Shown here piece by piece: positions 35,858 to 45,480 of a stretch of DNA of 64,000 bases. This DNA is from Cetobacterium sp050033475. GTDB lineage: Bacteria > Fusobacteriota > Fusobacteriia > Fusobacteriales > Fusobacteriaceae. The stretch is taken from contig NZ_CP188324.1 in assembly GCF_050033475.1 (NCBI RefSeq), forward strand, positions 1 through 64,000, read 5' to 3'. The notes beneath the pieces were generated by a model. It worked only from the letters and a program-made list of their open reading frames with translations. It made no database searches and had not been told where the DNA came from. The stretch's first letter is position 1. Each line of letters opens with the position of its first letter. The translations under genes were made by a program, and so were the position numbers.

Positions 35858-37936
35858 ATGGAAAAAATTCAATCAACATGTAATTATTGTTCATTGGCTT
35901 GTAACTTAGATTTTTTTGTAGAAAATAATCAAATTACAAAAATAATGCCTACTAAACAATACCCTGTTAACAAAGGATTTTCATGTATTAAAGGATTAAG
36001 TTTAGATAAACAACAAACTAGTAAAAATTTTGCTAAGCTTCCTCTTTTAAAAACTGAAAATGGAAAAAAAGAAATTTCTTGGCCTGAAGCTTATGAATAT
36101 TTTGCGGACAAATTAAAAAATATTATTGAAAAGCATGGAAAAGAAAGTGTGGCTTGTATTAGTACTGGACAATTAACCTTAGAAGAAATGGCCCTTGTTG
36201 GACATGTATTTAGAAATTATGTTGGCGGTCAACTAGATGGAAATACTAGACTTTGTATGGCAACTTCTGTTGTTGCTCATAAGCAAAGCTTTGGTTTTGA
36301 TGCACCACCTTATACATTAAATGATTTTGAATTATCTGATACAATTATTTTCATAGGTGCAAATCCTATTGTTGCTCATCCTATTATTTGGAATAGAGTT
36401 AGATTAAATAAAGATCCAAATAAAAAAATTATAACTATTGATGTTAGAAAATCAGAAACAGCTAAAAATTCTAATTACTTCTATTGTGTAAAACCTAAAT
36501 CTGATTTAACATTACTATACACTTTAGCAAATTATCTAATTGAACAAAATTGGATTGATTTACATTATATAGAAAATTATACAGAAAATTTTGAAAGTTT
36601 CAAAGAGCATGTAAAAAAATATACCTTAGAAAATGTAGAAAATATAACTGGAATTTCTAAAGAGAAAGTAATTGAATTAGCTAATTTAATTCATAACGGA
36701 AAGCGTGTATCCCTTTGGTGGACTATGGGAGTTAATCAAAGCTATCAGGCTGTTAGAACTGCACAAGCAATTATAAACTTAGCTATAATGACTGGAAATA
36801 TTGGAAAACCTGGAACAGGAGCTAACTCCATCACAGGTCAATGTAATGCCATGGGATCTCGTTTATTTAGTAACTCTACTGGTCTTTTTGGTGGAGGAGA
36901 TTATGCTGATCCAATTAAAAGAGAAAAAGTTGCAAAGGTTTTAGGAGTAGATCCTCATATTTTTCCTGAAAAACCAACTTTACCATATAATGTAATTATT
37001 GAAAAAATTATTTCTGGAGAAATTAAAGCTCTATGGATTCTTTGTACTAACCCAAGACATTCTTGGAGTAATAACCATCAATTTTTAGAAGCTATTAAAA
37101 ACCTTGAGTTATTTGTAGTAGAAGATTTGTATGATGATACTGATAGTGCTGACTTAGCTGATCTATTCTTACCTGTTATTTCTGGTCTTGAAAAAGAAGG
37201 AACTTTAATAAATACAGAAAGAAGAGTTTCTAAATTAAATCCAGTCATCGAAAAACCAGAAGATAGATATTCTGATTTCCAAGTTATTTATAATATTGGT
37301 AAAGCCTTAGGAATGGGAGATCTTCTTAAAGGTTGGGAAACTCCAGAAAAAGTTTTTAATTTAATGACTGCTGTGACAGAAAATACTCCTTGTGATATGA
37401 CTGGTATAACATATGCTAAATTAGAAGAAGGATATGGAGTACAATGGCCCTTTGGCAAAAATCAAATATTAGTTGAAAATGAAAGAAGATTATATGAAGA
37501 TAATTTATATTATACTCCTAATAAAAAAGTTAAATTTATTTTTGAAGATGTTGCTGAAAATCCAGTTCCCACTACAAAAGAATATCCTTTAATTCTAGAT
37601 ACTGGTAGAGGAACAGTTGGACAATGGCACACTCAAACAAGAACTAGAGAGATTTCTATTGTTAAAGGAGCTACATCTAAACAAGCATATATTTACATAT
37701 CAAAAGACTTAGCAGATGAATTAAATATTTCTTCTCAAGATAAAGTAAGAGTTAATTCTATTAATGGACGAAGTAGTGACTTTTTAGCCATGGTAACAGA
37801 TACTTTACCAAGAGATGTTCTCTATGCTCCATTACATTATATTGAAACTAATAATTTAACATTATCTGTATATGATCCCTATTCTAAGGAACCATCATAT
37901 AAATATTCCCCTGTAAATATAGAAAAAATAAACTAA
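35858..37936 (+). CDS. narA: Molybdopterin oxidoreductase, NarB/Nas-type nitrate reductase catalytic subunit
   Basis: 692 residues, no twin-arginine or Sec signal, so cytoplasmic. Cys8, Cys11, Cys15 and Cys43 (CNYCSLAC ... FSCIKG) bind one 4Fe-4S cluster. Cys133 in NTRLCMATSVVAHKQSFG is the likely molybdenum ligand; this NxRLCM sequence is typical of Nas/Nap nitrate reductases, whereas formate dehydrogenases usually have Sec or Cys followed by H. The C-terminal GRGTVGQWHTQTRTR and GRSSDFLAM fit the molydopterin dinucleotide domain. Together with the following ferredoxin-like and flavoprotein genes it resembles the Clostridium perfringens narABC operon. Another substrate cannot be excluded. 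Confidence 0.82.
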   Translation: MEKIQSTCNYCSLACNLDFFVENNQITKIMPTKQYPVNKGFSCIKGLSLDKQQTSKNFAKLPLLKTENGKKEISWPEAYEYFADKLKNIIEKHGKESVACISTGQLTLEEMALVGHVFRNYVGGQLDGNTRLCMATSVVAHKQSFGFDAPPYTLNDFELSDTIIFIGANPIVAHPIIWNRVRLNKDPNKKIITIDVRKSETAKNSNYFYCVKPKSDLTLLYTLANYLIEQNWIDLHYIENYTENFESFKEHVKKYTLENVENITGISKEKVIELANLIHNGKRVSLWWTMGVNQSYQAVRTAQAIINLAIMTGNIGKPGTGANSITGQCNAMGSRLFSNSTGLFGGGDYADPIKREKVAKVLGVDPHIFPEKPTLPYNVIIEKIISGEIKALWILCTNPRHSWSNNHQFLEAIKNLELFVVEDLYDDTDSADLADLFLPVISGLEKEGTLINTERRVSKLNPVIEKPEDRYSDFQVIYNIGKALGMGDLLKGWETPEKVFNLMTAVTENTPCDMTGITYAKLEEGYGVQWPFGKNQILVENERRLYEDNLYYTPNKKVKFIFEDVAENPVPTTKEYPLILDTGRGTVGQWHTQTRTREISIVKGATSKQAYIYISKDLADELNISSQDKVRVNSINGRSSDFLAMVTDTLPRDVLYAPLHYIETNNLTLSVYDPYSKEPSYKYSPVNIEKIN

Positions 37937-37954
37937 CTTGAAGGAGAATTGCCT

Positions 37955-38359
37955 GTGAAAAGAATAAAAATTGATCGTAGTAAATGTATTGGATGTTTAA
38001 CTTGTGTCAGTGCCTGCATTGTTGCCCATAATTCATCTGATTCTAAAAATAGAGTTGTATTAAGTAGCCATATGGAATTTTCACCAATATTTTGTAGAAA
38101 TTGTGATCTTCCAGAATGTGTTTATACCTGTATGAGTGGTGCCATGCGTAAAGATATTGAAACTGGCTATGTAACCTATGATAAAAATAAATGTGCTAGT
38201 TGTTATATGTGTATAATGGCCTGCCCCTATGGAACTTTAAAAGAAGATAGAATTACTAAAAAAGAAATTATGAAATGCGACATGTGTGTAGGCTACGGAG
38301 ATACTCCTCAATGTGTTGAAAAATGTCCTATGTTTGCAATTACTTTAGAGGAGGTTTAA
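37955..38359 (+). CDS. narB: Multi-cluster ferredoxin-type electron transfer subunit
   Basis: 134 residues. Four cysteine groups: CIGCLTCVSAC, CRNCDLPECVYTC, CASCYMCIMACPYG and CDMCVGYGDTPQCVEKC, the pattern of NrfC/HycB-type proteins with up to four 4Fe-4S clusters. It would pass electrons from the following flavoprotein to the molybdenum subunit. The frame opens with TTG at 37949, but AAGGAG at 37941-37946 is only two bases from it. The GTG at 37955 has the usual 8-base spacing and is taken. An 18-base gap separates it from the catalytic subunit gene. Confidence 0.83.
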   Translation: MKRIKIDRSKCIGCLTCVSACIVAHNSSDSKNRVVLSSHMEFSPIFCRNCDLPECVYTCMSGAMRKDIETGYVTYDKNKCASCYMCIMACPYGTLKEDRITKKEIMKCDMCVGYGDTPQCVEKCPMFAITLEEV

Positions 38360-38362
38360 TCT

Positions 38363-39598
38363 ATGAAATATGTTATTATTGGAGCTTCTGCTTCTGGTGT
38401 TAATGGTGCTGAAAATCTTAGAAGATTAGACCCAAATAGTGAAATTATTATGATTTCACAGGATAATTATATTTATTCTAGATGTATTTTACATCATTTT
38501 ATTGGTGATATTAGAACTATTCCTCAATTAAGTTTTGTTCCACAAGATTTCTTTGAAAAAAATAATATCCAATGGATTAAAGGAAAAAAAGTAATAAATT
38601 TAGATTCTGAAAAGAAAACTCTTATTTTAGAAGATAATTCTACTATTTCCTTTGATAAATTATTAATCGCTTCTGGTTCTTCTCCTTTTATTCCACCTAT
38701 TGAAAATTTGAGAGGTGCGAATAATATGATTGGATTAAAAACTTTAGAAGATTGTAATCTAATTAAAATTTTAGGAGAAAAAGCTAAAAATATTGCTGTT
38801 ATCGGTGGAGGATTAATTGGAATTGATGCCATAACTGGATTAATTCATAATAAAAAAGTTACAGCAAAGTTACACTTAATTGAAATGAGTAATAGACTTT
38901 TACCATTGCAATTAGATAAAAAGGCATCTCTCATTTATGAAGAAAAATTAAAAGAAAATAATGTAAGTCTATATTTAAATCACAAAGTTTCGAAGGCTAT
39001 TCTTAAAGATAAAAATATAACTTCTCTTATTTTAGAAAATGGGGATGAAATTCCAGCAGATCTTGTTATTGTCGCAACTGGAATTAAGCCAAATATTGAT
39101 TTTCTTCAAAATACAAATATTGAATATGATAAGCTTGGTTTAATTTTTAACGCCAAAGGAGAAACAAATATAAAAGATATTTATGGAGCTGGAGATGTTA
39201 GCGGAAGAGGTCCTATATGGTCTGTAGCTGTTAAAGAAGCTATAATTGCTACTTCTAATATGGCTGGAGTTAATAAAACTATGGATGATTTCTTCTTTTG
39301 TAAATCTACAATGAATTTTTTCAATATTCCAACTCTTTCATTAGGAAGTATTGAGCTCTACGAAAATGATCCTCATATGATAATTGATATTCAAGAAGAT
39401 AAAAATACTTATAAAAAAATTGCTCATAAGGATGGATATATTTACGGAGCTATAATTCAAGGAGACTTAGCATATACAGGTATATTAACTCAAATTATAC
39501 GATTAGAAATTGATATAACTAAAATAAAAAAATCCATTTTCGATATTGATTATTCAGATTTTTTCACTATGAATAAAAATTTAGAATTTGAATTTTAA
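38363..39598 (+). CDS. narC: FAD-dependent NAD(P)H oxidoreductase of the nitrate reductase operon
   Basis: 411 residues of the two-dinucleotide-binding flavoprotein type (NirB N-terminus, NADH-rubredoxin reductase). FAD motif VIIGASASGVNGAENLRRL at 3-21 and NAD motif IAVIGGGLIGIDA near the middle; TNIKDIYGAGDVSG is the second FAD contact. It begins 3 bases after the ferredoxin gene. The probable role is to feed NAD(P)H electrons through the ferredoxin to nitrate reductase. Confidence 0.83.
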   Translation: MKYVIIGASASGVNGAENLRRLDPNSEIIMISQDNYIYSRCILHHFIGDIRTIPQLSFVPQDFFEKNNIQWIKGKKVINLDSEKKTLILEDNSTISFDKLLIASGSSPFIPPIENLRGANNMIGLKTLEDCNLIKILGEKAKNIAVIGGGLIGIDAITGLIHNKKVTAKLHLIEMSNRLLPLQLDKKASLIYEEKLKENNVSLYLNHKVSKAILKDKNITSLILENGDEIPADLVIVATGIKPNIDFLQNTNIEYDKLGLIFNAKGETNIKDIYGAGDVSGRGPIWSVAVKEAIIATSNMAGVNKTMDDFFFCKSTMNFFNIPTLSLGSIELYENDPHMIIDIQEDKNTYKKIAHKDGYIYGAIIQGDLAYTGILTQIIRLEIDITKIKKSIFDIDYSDFFTMNKNLEFEF

Positions 39599-39617
39599 AA
39601 ATCTCGAAAGGAGTTCT

Positions 39618-40832
39618 ATGGAATCAATTGATTTAGAACTAGCAAAAAAAATTCTATTGGATAATATTAGTCCTATTGAAGAATTTGAAAATAAAAACTT
39701 ATTAGATTCTTTAGGATATATCCTTGGAGAAAATATATATTCTCCTATTGATAATCCTCCTTTTAATCGTTCCCCTTTAGATGGGTTTTCATTTGATTTT
39801 AATTTATCTAAAGGTGCTTCAAAAAATACACCAATAAATATTAAAATTATAGATGAAATTTGTGCAGGTGATAATTCATTTCTAACTCCTTCTTTAAAAG
39901 AAGGAGTTAGAATTATGACTGGAGCTCCAATTCCAAATACTTGCAATTGTATTATAATGCAAGAAGAAGTGGATTTTAATGAAAATACCAATATTTTAAC
40001 TATTTATAGAGAGTTAAAAGAATTTGAAAATTATTGTTTCAAAGGAGAAGATGTAAAATTTAATCAATTAATTTTAGAAAAAAATACTTTAATTACTTAT
40101 TCACATCTAGGAATTCTTGCTTCTCTTGGAATTTCAGAAATTAAAGTTTATAAAAAACCTACTATTGGCATATTAAGTTTTGGTAGTGAATTATTAATGC
40201 CTGGTATGTCATTAACTCCTGGAAAAATTTATAACAGTAATTTATTCACTCTTTCAGGGCGACTGAAAGAATTAAATCTAAACCCTAAAATTTATCCAAT
40301 AATCGAAGATGATCCAATATTAGCAATAGAATTTATAGAAAAAATTTTTCCTGAAATAGATTTTTTAATTACAACAGGAGGGGTCTCTGTGGGAAAAAAA
40401 GATATTGTTCATGATATTATTAAAATTACAAATTCTACCAGATTATTTTGGAAAGTTAATCTCCAACCAGGAACTCCTGTATTAGCGTGGAAAATGAAAA
40501 ATAAATTAATTTTATCTCTATCAGGAAACCCTTTTGCTTCTCTTGTAAATTTTGAGCTTCTAGCAAGAGATGTTCTTAGTAAATTAACACATGGTCTTAT
40601 AAAATTACCTACTGTATCTGAAGCAATTATTTCTGGAGAATTTTCAAAATATAGTAAAAAACGAAGGTTCATACGAGCCTTTTATGACAAAGGTATTGTT
40701 TATGTTAATAATAATAAGCATTCCTCTGGGATGATATCTTCATTAATTAACAAAAATGCTCTTATTGATATTGCTCCTGGGACCAATCCTCTTTCAACAG
40801 GAGACAAAGTTAAGGTGATTTTAATTGACTGA
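39618..40832 (+). CDS. moeA: Molybdopterin molybdenumtransferase MoeA
   Basis: 404 residues, full length. Conserved MoeA segments: NPPFNRSPLDGFSF, MTGAPIP, TTGGVSVGKKD, LFWKVNLQPGTPV and LSGNPFAS. The enzyme inserts molybdate into molybdopterin. The frame extends to a TTG at 39588 that overlaps the previous gene; the ATG at 39618 with AAAGGAG ahead is the start. It belongs to the nitrate reductase operon and supplies its cofactor. Confidence 0.9.
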   Translation: MESIDLELAKKILLDNISPIEEFENKNLLDSLGYILGENIYSPIDNPPFNRSPLDGFSFDFNLSKGASKNTPINIKIIDEICAGDNSFLTPSLKEGVRIMTGAPIPNTCNCIIMQEEVDFNENTNILTIYRELKEFENYCFKGEDVKFNQLILEKNTLITYSHLGILASLGISEIKVYKKPTIGILSFGSELLMPGMSLTPGKIYNSNLFTLSGRLKELNLNPKIYPIIEDDPILAIEFIEKIFPEIDFLITTGGVSVGKKDIVHDIIKITNSTRLFWKVNLQPGTPVLAWKMKNKLILSLSGNPFASLVNFELLARDVLSKLTHGLIKLPTVSEAIISGEFSKYSKKRRFIRAFYDKGIVYVNNNKHSSGMISSLINKNALIDIAPGTNPLSTGDKVKVILID

Positions 40833-41919
40833 TATAAAAATAGATGGACTTATACTTGCAGGTGGTTTAGGAAGTCGTATGAATTACTCTACAAAGGCTC
40901 TTCTAACTTTAAAAAATAAAACATTTATAGAACATCTTCAAGAAAATTTAGAATCCTGTGAAAATATTTATATTTCTATGAATACTGACCAAAAGTTTCA
41001 ATTAAATGAAACTTTAATAAGAGTTAATGATAACTTTAAAGAAATCGGTCCTATTGGTGGATTACAAGCTTGTCTTTCACAGTGTAAAAATAATTTTGTA
41101 TTTGTTGTACCCTGTGATTCACCAAATATTTCCAAAGAATTTTTTGATTATGTTTCAAGTTTTATTTCTTCTGACTATGATGCTTATATAATTAAAGATC
41201 ATAATAATAATATTCATCCATTAATAGGAATTTATAGCAAGACTTTACTGCCGATTATTAATGAAAATATTGATAATCATAATTATAAAATAATGAATAT
41301 TTTAAAAAAAAGTAGAACTAAATACATTGAATTAAAATATACAATTTTCAAAGATGAAATTGTAAAAAATATAAATACCTTTGAAGATTATGACTCCTTA
41401 CAAAAGGACTATAATCTAAATCTTCCAAAATTTATAAGCATTTGTGGAAGAAAAAATAGTGGAAAAACTACTTTTATATGCGAATTTTTAGAATATTGTA
41501 AAAAATTTAATTATAAAATAGGAACTATTAAACATGATGGTCATGATTTTCAAATGGATAATTTAAATAGTGATACAGATCAACATTCTAAAGCTGGTAG
41601 CACTGCCACTCTTATTTTTTCAGATAAAAAGTTTATGTATCTTGAAAAAATAAATGAAGCTCCCATTGAATACTATTTAAATTTTTTTAAAAATTTTGAT
41701 TTTATTATTTTAGAAGGTTTTAAAAATAAAAATTATCCTAAAATAGAAATAGTTCGAAAAGAAATTTCTGAGGAACCTCTTTCTAATGGTAAAAATTTAT
41801 TATTTTATATAACAGATTCTGAAATTTTACTTAATCAAACTTCTATTAAAACCTATCATTTAGCTAACAAACAAATTATTTTTAATAAAATTTTAGAATT
41901 TTTACAGGGAGGTAATTAA
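40825..41919 (+). CDS. MobA-MobB fusion: molybdenum cofactor guanylyltransferase with GTP-binding adaptor
   Basis: 364 residues. The first about 190 form MobA: LILAGGLGSRMNYSTKALLTL, GPIGGLQAC and VPCDSPNIS, adding GMP to molybdopterin. The rest is MobB, with P-loop CGRKNSGKTTF, GTIKHDGHDF and DTDQHSKAGS. A TTG start with AAGGTGA six bases upstream overlaps the end of moeA by 8 bases. The fused arrangement and position show that the operon makes the bis-MGD cofactor used by its nitrate reductase. The pathway's early genes (moaA, moaC, moaE) are not in this window. Confidence 0.88.
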   Translation: MTDIKIDGLILAGGLGSRMNYSTKALLTLKNKTFIEHLQENLESCENIYISMNTDQKFQLNETLIRVNDNFKEIGPIGGLQACLSQCKNNFVFVVPCDSPNISKEFFDYVSSFISSDYDAYIIKDHNNNIHPLIGIYSKTLLPIINENIDNHNYKIMNILKKSRTKYIELKYTIFKDEIVKNINTFEDYDSLQKDYNLNLPKFISICGRKNSGKTTFICEFLEYCKKFNYKIGTIKHDGHDFQMDNLNSDTDQHSKAGSTATLIFSDKKFMYLEKINEAPIEYYLNFFKNFDFIILEGFKNKNYPKIEIVRKEISEEPLSNGKNLLFYITDSEILLNQTSIKTYHLANKQIIFNKILEFLQGGN

Positions 41920-41921
41920 AA

Positions 41922-42863
41922 ATGTTTGGAAATATAGTAGAAAGAGTTCAGCGGCTGCCTGTTGGTATTATTGCTACAACTGTAGGTGCAGCAACCTTAG
42001 CAAATGTTTATTTTACTTTAAGCTTTTCTTATATAAGAAATTTATTTATGATTATTGGAAGTGTAATTTTTATTCTTGCCACTATAAAATTAACAAAACA
42101 TAATAAAACTTTTATAAATGAATATACAAATGTAATTCCTGCAAGTTTATATGGAACTTATTCTATGCTTGCAATGATTTTAGGTGCATTTTATTTTCAG
42201 TTTAATCCAATTTTTGGAAAAGGATTATGGTTATTTGGAGTGCTTTTCCACGCCTGTGCTATAATAATTTTTACTTATAAAAATGTAATTAAAAATTTTA
42301 ATATAGAAACCTTTGTTCCAAGTTGGTTTGTTACTTATAATGGAATAATGGTATCTATTGTTGTTGGTAGCTCAATGAAAGAACCATTAATTGCTAAAAT
42401 TGTTCTTATTTATGGATTAATTGCATTTTTCTCTATAATTCCTTTTATGATAAAAAGATTAATTAAAAAACCATTACCTGATATGGTATATCATACTAAA
42501 GCAATCTTATTAGCACCTTCAAGTCTATGTATTGTTGGATATTTAAATGTCGTTAAAAATCCAAATTTATATATTGCTATATTCTTATATGCTATCGTAT
42601 TTATAACCTTACTTAGCATTGTTAAAAGTATTCCTAAATTCTTCAGTTTCAATTTTCATCCAGGCTTTGCAGGAACAACGTTCCCAATGGCTATTGGAAC
42701 TGTTGCAACTTTTAGAATGAGTGCTTATTTACACTCTATTAACTTATTAAATTATAGTGAATTTTTAAGAAATGTTGGTGGATTACAACTTTATATTACT
42801 ACAGGAATAATTTCCTTTGTTTTTTATAATTTTTTAAAAATGTCACCTTATAAAAATAATTAA
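41922..42863 (+). CDS. TDT-family (TehA/SLAC1-like) membrane transporter
   Basis: 313 residues with about ten membrane helices. The start RLPVGIIATTVGAATLAN and the later FNFHPGFAGTTFPMAIGTVATFRMS are like the helix-1 and central motifs of TDT transporters, whose members move tellurite, sulfite, malate or small anions. It begins two bases after the mobAB stop and ends the operon before a terminator. In this setting an anion such as nitrite or nitrate is a reasonable guess, but nothing in the sequence proves it. Confidence 0.75.
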   Translation: MFGNIVERVQRLPVGIIATTVGAATLANVYFTLSFSYIRNLFMIIGSVIFILATIKLTKHNKTFINEYTNVIPASLYGTYSMLAMILGAFYFQFNPIFGKGLWLFGVLFHACAIIIFTYKNVIKNFNIETFVPSWFVTYNGIMVSIVVGSSMKEPLIAKIVLIYGLIAFFSIIPFMIKRLIKKPLPDMVYHTKAILLAPSSLCIVGYLNVVKNPNLYIAIFLYAIVFITLLSIVKSIPKFFSFNFHPGFAGTTFPMAIGTVATFRMSAYLHSINLLNYSEFLRNVGGLQLYITTGIISFVFYNFLKMSPYKNN

Positions 42864-42869
42864 TTAATT

Positions 42870-42899
42870 TAGGCTAATAATTTTAGCCTATTTTTTTTT
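42870..42899 (+). terminator. Terminator of the nitrate reductase operon
   Basis: TAGGCTA / TAGCCTA stem (42870-42876 with 42884-42890) followed by a T9 run. Confidence 0.82.
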
Positions 42900-42966
42900 A
42901 TAAAAAGAAATTTAAAAAGTTTAACGTATCTATATTAAATATCATTTTATTTTAAGGAGGTACCTT

Positions 42967-43893
42967 ATGATTTTTGTTCTTCTTTTAATTGTTATAATCT
43001 TTCTTATTTTTTTAATAAATATAAGAGTTGTTCCCCATTCAAATATTTATATTATTGAACGTTTAGGAAAGTATTTAACCAATTGGGATCCAGGATTTCA
43101 TTTTTTAATTCCATTTTTTGATAGAATTACCTCTAAAGTTTCTTTAAAAGAACAAATTTTTGATTTAGGACCACAAAATGTTATTACTAAAGATAACGTT
43201 AATATCAGAATTGATTCAATTATTTCATTTCAAATTATAGATCCAAAAGAATATACATACTCCATAGATTCCCCTCTCAATGCAATTGAAAATATTGTTG
43301 CTACATCCCTAAGAAATATTATAAGTAATAAAGAATTAGATGCTTCTCTTAGTTCTAGAGAAGAAATTAATGATAATTTAAAATCTACTTTAGAATCCCT
43401 TCTTCTTTCTTGGGGTATTAAAGTAAATACAATAAGTATTAAAAATATTATTTTACCAGATGAAATACAAATTGCTATGGAAAAAGAAATGAAAGCAGAA
43501 AGAGAAAAAAGAGAAACTATTTTATTAGCTGAAGGGAAAAAAACAGCTACTATTCTATTAGCTCAAGGAGAAAAAGAAGCACAACTCTTAGCAGCTGAAT
43601 CAAAAAAAGAAATTTTCATTAAAGAATATGAAGGTAAAGCCAAAGCTCTTGAATTACTTAAAGAAGCTGATATAGATGATAGAGTTTTATTATTAAAAGC
43701 TCTTGAATCATTTGAAAAAATTGCTAATGGCCAAGCTACAAAAATTATTATCCCATCAGATATTCAAAATATATTAAATTTATCAAATATTTCTTCCAAA
43801 CACCCCCCTAAGAAAAAAATTACAGAGCCTGAACTCACTACTAAACCATCAAAAGATGAAAAAGTTAAGAAAACAAAAAAGGTAGCCCAATAA
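42967..43893 (+). CDS. SPFH/stomatin-like membrane protein
   Basis: 308 residues. One N-terminal membrane helix (about 2-18), then an SPFH/Band-7 domain (ERLGKYLTNWDPGFHFLIPF, DLGPQNVITKDNV, GIKVNTISIKNIILP) and an Ala/Glu/Lys-rich coiled coil (KEMKAEREKRETILLAEGKK). The end is a Lys-rich tail (KKKITEPE ... KVKKTKKVAQ). Such proteins form multimeric membrane scaffolds (QmcA/FloT-like). The usual NfeD partner gene is not next to it. AAGGAGG lies before the ATG and the stop codon is in the terminator loop. Confidence 0.87.
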   Translation: MIFVLLLIVIIFLIFLINIRVVPHSNIYIIERLGKYLTNWDPGFHFLIPFFDRITSKVSLKEQIFDLGPQNVITKDNVNIRIDSIISFQIIDPKEYTYSIDSPLNAIENIVATSLRNIISNKELDASLSSREEINDNLKSTLESLLLSWGIKVNTISIKNIILPDEIQIAMEKEMKAEREKRETILLAEGKKTATILLAQGEKEAQLLAAESKKEIFIKEYEGKAKALELLKEADIDDRVLLLKALESFEKIANGQATKIIIPSDIQNILNLSNISSKHPPKKKITEPELTTKPSKDEKVKKTKKVAQ

Positions 43894-43908
43894 CGGCTAC
43901 CTTTTTTA
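43876..43908. terminator. Bidirectional terminator containing the SPFH stop codon
   Basis: AAAAAGGTAGCC / GGCTACCTTTTT stem around the loop CAATAAC that holds the stop codon TAA; A-rich to the left, T-rich to the right. It also serves the convergent gene at 43915-45375. Confidence 0.85.
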
Positions 43909-43914
43909 TTAATT

Positions 43915-45375
43915 TTAATTATCCTTATGTTTAAAATATTCTCTTAATTCTTTTAATTTTTCATTTGCAATATCTCTTCCACCTATTCCAAAAGAAATAG
44001 CAAATGCTACAGCTAAGGCTCCAACAATTAATCCAAATGCTAAATTAATGATTTCATTTGCGATTCCCATTTGTCTTAATCCCATTGCACCAGTCAAAAT
44101 AACAATTGCAATTCTACTTATCATAGATATTACTTTTTTATTATCTAAATTTGTCTTCATTATAATTCCAGAAACTAAATTACTAATTAAAATTCCTATT
44201 CCTATTATTATAACTCCAAATATAATTTGTCCTAGTAATAAAGTCAATCTTAAACTTAAATCTTCTAATAAACCAAAATTTAATATTTGAATTGATTGAA
44301 TTATTGCAAAATATACAGTTATAATTTTGATTAATTTTCCAATTAATTTTGAATAATTATTTTCAGTTGATTTTAAACCAATTTTCTCAACATATTTATC
44401 AAAACCAAAACCAATTAAAATATTAGAAACTATTCCTTCCAATAATTTTCCAAAATAGAAAGCTACTACAAGAATGATAACTACTCCTATTATATTTGGA
44501 ATATATTGGAATAAAATATCTAACATATTCAATGCTGGAGAAGCTACATATTCTAATCCTAAATATTTTAAAGCTGCTATAATTACTGGAATTAATATTA
44601 ATACATAAACTATATTTGAAATAATTGCTGATAATTTACCTTCAAATATCACAACATTATTAACTGCTATTTTTTCATCTAACTTAAAAGATGAAATTAT
44701 ATCTCTTAAAATATTTCTTAATTTAGTTGCAATAAACCAACCAACAAGTAAAATTAATAAAGCCGCTATGACGTTTGGAATATAGAATAAAAATTTATTA
44801 GTCATTTGAATTACAGGAGATAAAATATCATCCAACTTTAAAGATACTAAAACTCCTGGAAGTAAAATTAAAAATATAATTAGAGAAATTATTTCACTTA
44901 AAATATAAGACAATGGTTTTTTATTATCTGGCAATTTAATTTTTTCGTCAATTTTTAATCTCTTAAAGAAAATCTCTGAAAAAAACTTACTAAAATTAGC
45001 TAGTAAGGTAATTACTACTAATAAAAGTATTCCTGCAAATACATTTGGAATATAAGAGAAAATTGGATTTAAAAAATCTAAAAGAGGAGTTACTAATTTA
45101 TCAAATCCTAATTTTTCTATAACTGCTATTATCACAAATATAACTAAAACATAATAAATAAGTTTTATAAAAAATGTCAGCATAAAATGATTTTTATTTT
45201 CTTCAGACCCAATCAGTTTATCTTCTAAAATATTAAAAAATTTCATTTTTGCTAAAAATTTTTCTAATTTTTTAGCTATAAAATTAGCTATCCAAAGACC
45301 GACAATTAATATTAAAATTGCTATTGCAATATTCAATATATAATCATTCGACCACAAATTGATAAAATTGTTCAT
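43915..45375 (-). CDS. Mechanosensitive-type channel with repeated conserved TM helices (CmpX-like)
   Basis: 486 residues with about 11 membrane segments. A repeat is visible three times: SYIPNVFAGILLLVV, FYIPNVIAALLILLVG and QYIPNIIGVVIILVV, each followed by a helix and a charged stretch, the TM_helix pattern of cyanobacterial MSC and Pseudomonas CmpX proteins. The C-terminus ends in a Gly/Ala-rich helix (AFGLIVGALAVAFAISFGIGG), as in the MscS pore region, without the large MscS cytoplasmic vestibule. A role in osmotic response is likely but unproven. Confidence 0.75.
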   Translation of the reverse strand: MNNFINLWSNDYILNIAIAILILIVGLWIANFIAKKLEKFLAKMKFFNILEDKLIGSEENKNHFMLTFFIKLIYYVLVIFVIIAVIEKLGFDKLVTPLLDFLNPIFSYIPNVFAGILLLVVITLLANFSKFFSEIFFKRLKIDEKIKLPDNKKPLSYILSEIISLIIFLILLPGVLVSLKLDDILSPVIQMTNKFLFYIPNVIAALLILLVGWFIATKLRNILRDIISSFKLDEKIAVNNVVIFEGKLSAIISNIVYVLILIPVIIAALKYLGLEYVASPALNMLDILFQYIPNIIGVVIILVVAFYFGKLLEGIVSNILIGFGFDKYVEKIGLKSTENNYSKLIGKLIKIITVYFAIIQSIQILNFGLLEDLSLRLTLLLGQIIFGVIIIGIGILISNLVSGIIMKTNLDNKKVISMISRIAIVILTGAMGLRQMGIANEIINLAFGLIVGALAVAFAISFGIGGRDIANEKLKELREYFKHKDN

Positions 45376-45445
45376 AGATAATCCTCCCTTATAAATTTTT
45401 ATATATTAAGTTACCATTTTTAATTTTAATATCCTCTTTTTATAA

Positions 45446-45480
45446 ATAAAAATGCCCTCTTAATAGAGAGCATTTTTTTA
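45446..45480 (-). terminator. Terminator of the reductase/porin unit
   Basis: AAATGCTCTCT / AGAGGGCATTT stem with one mismatch around ATTA, followed on the minus strand by TTTATTT; overlaps the porin stop codon. Confidence 0.7.
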
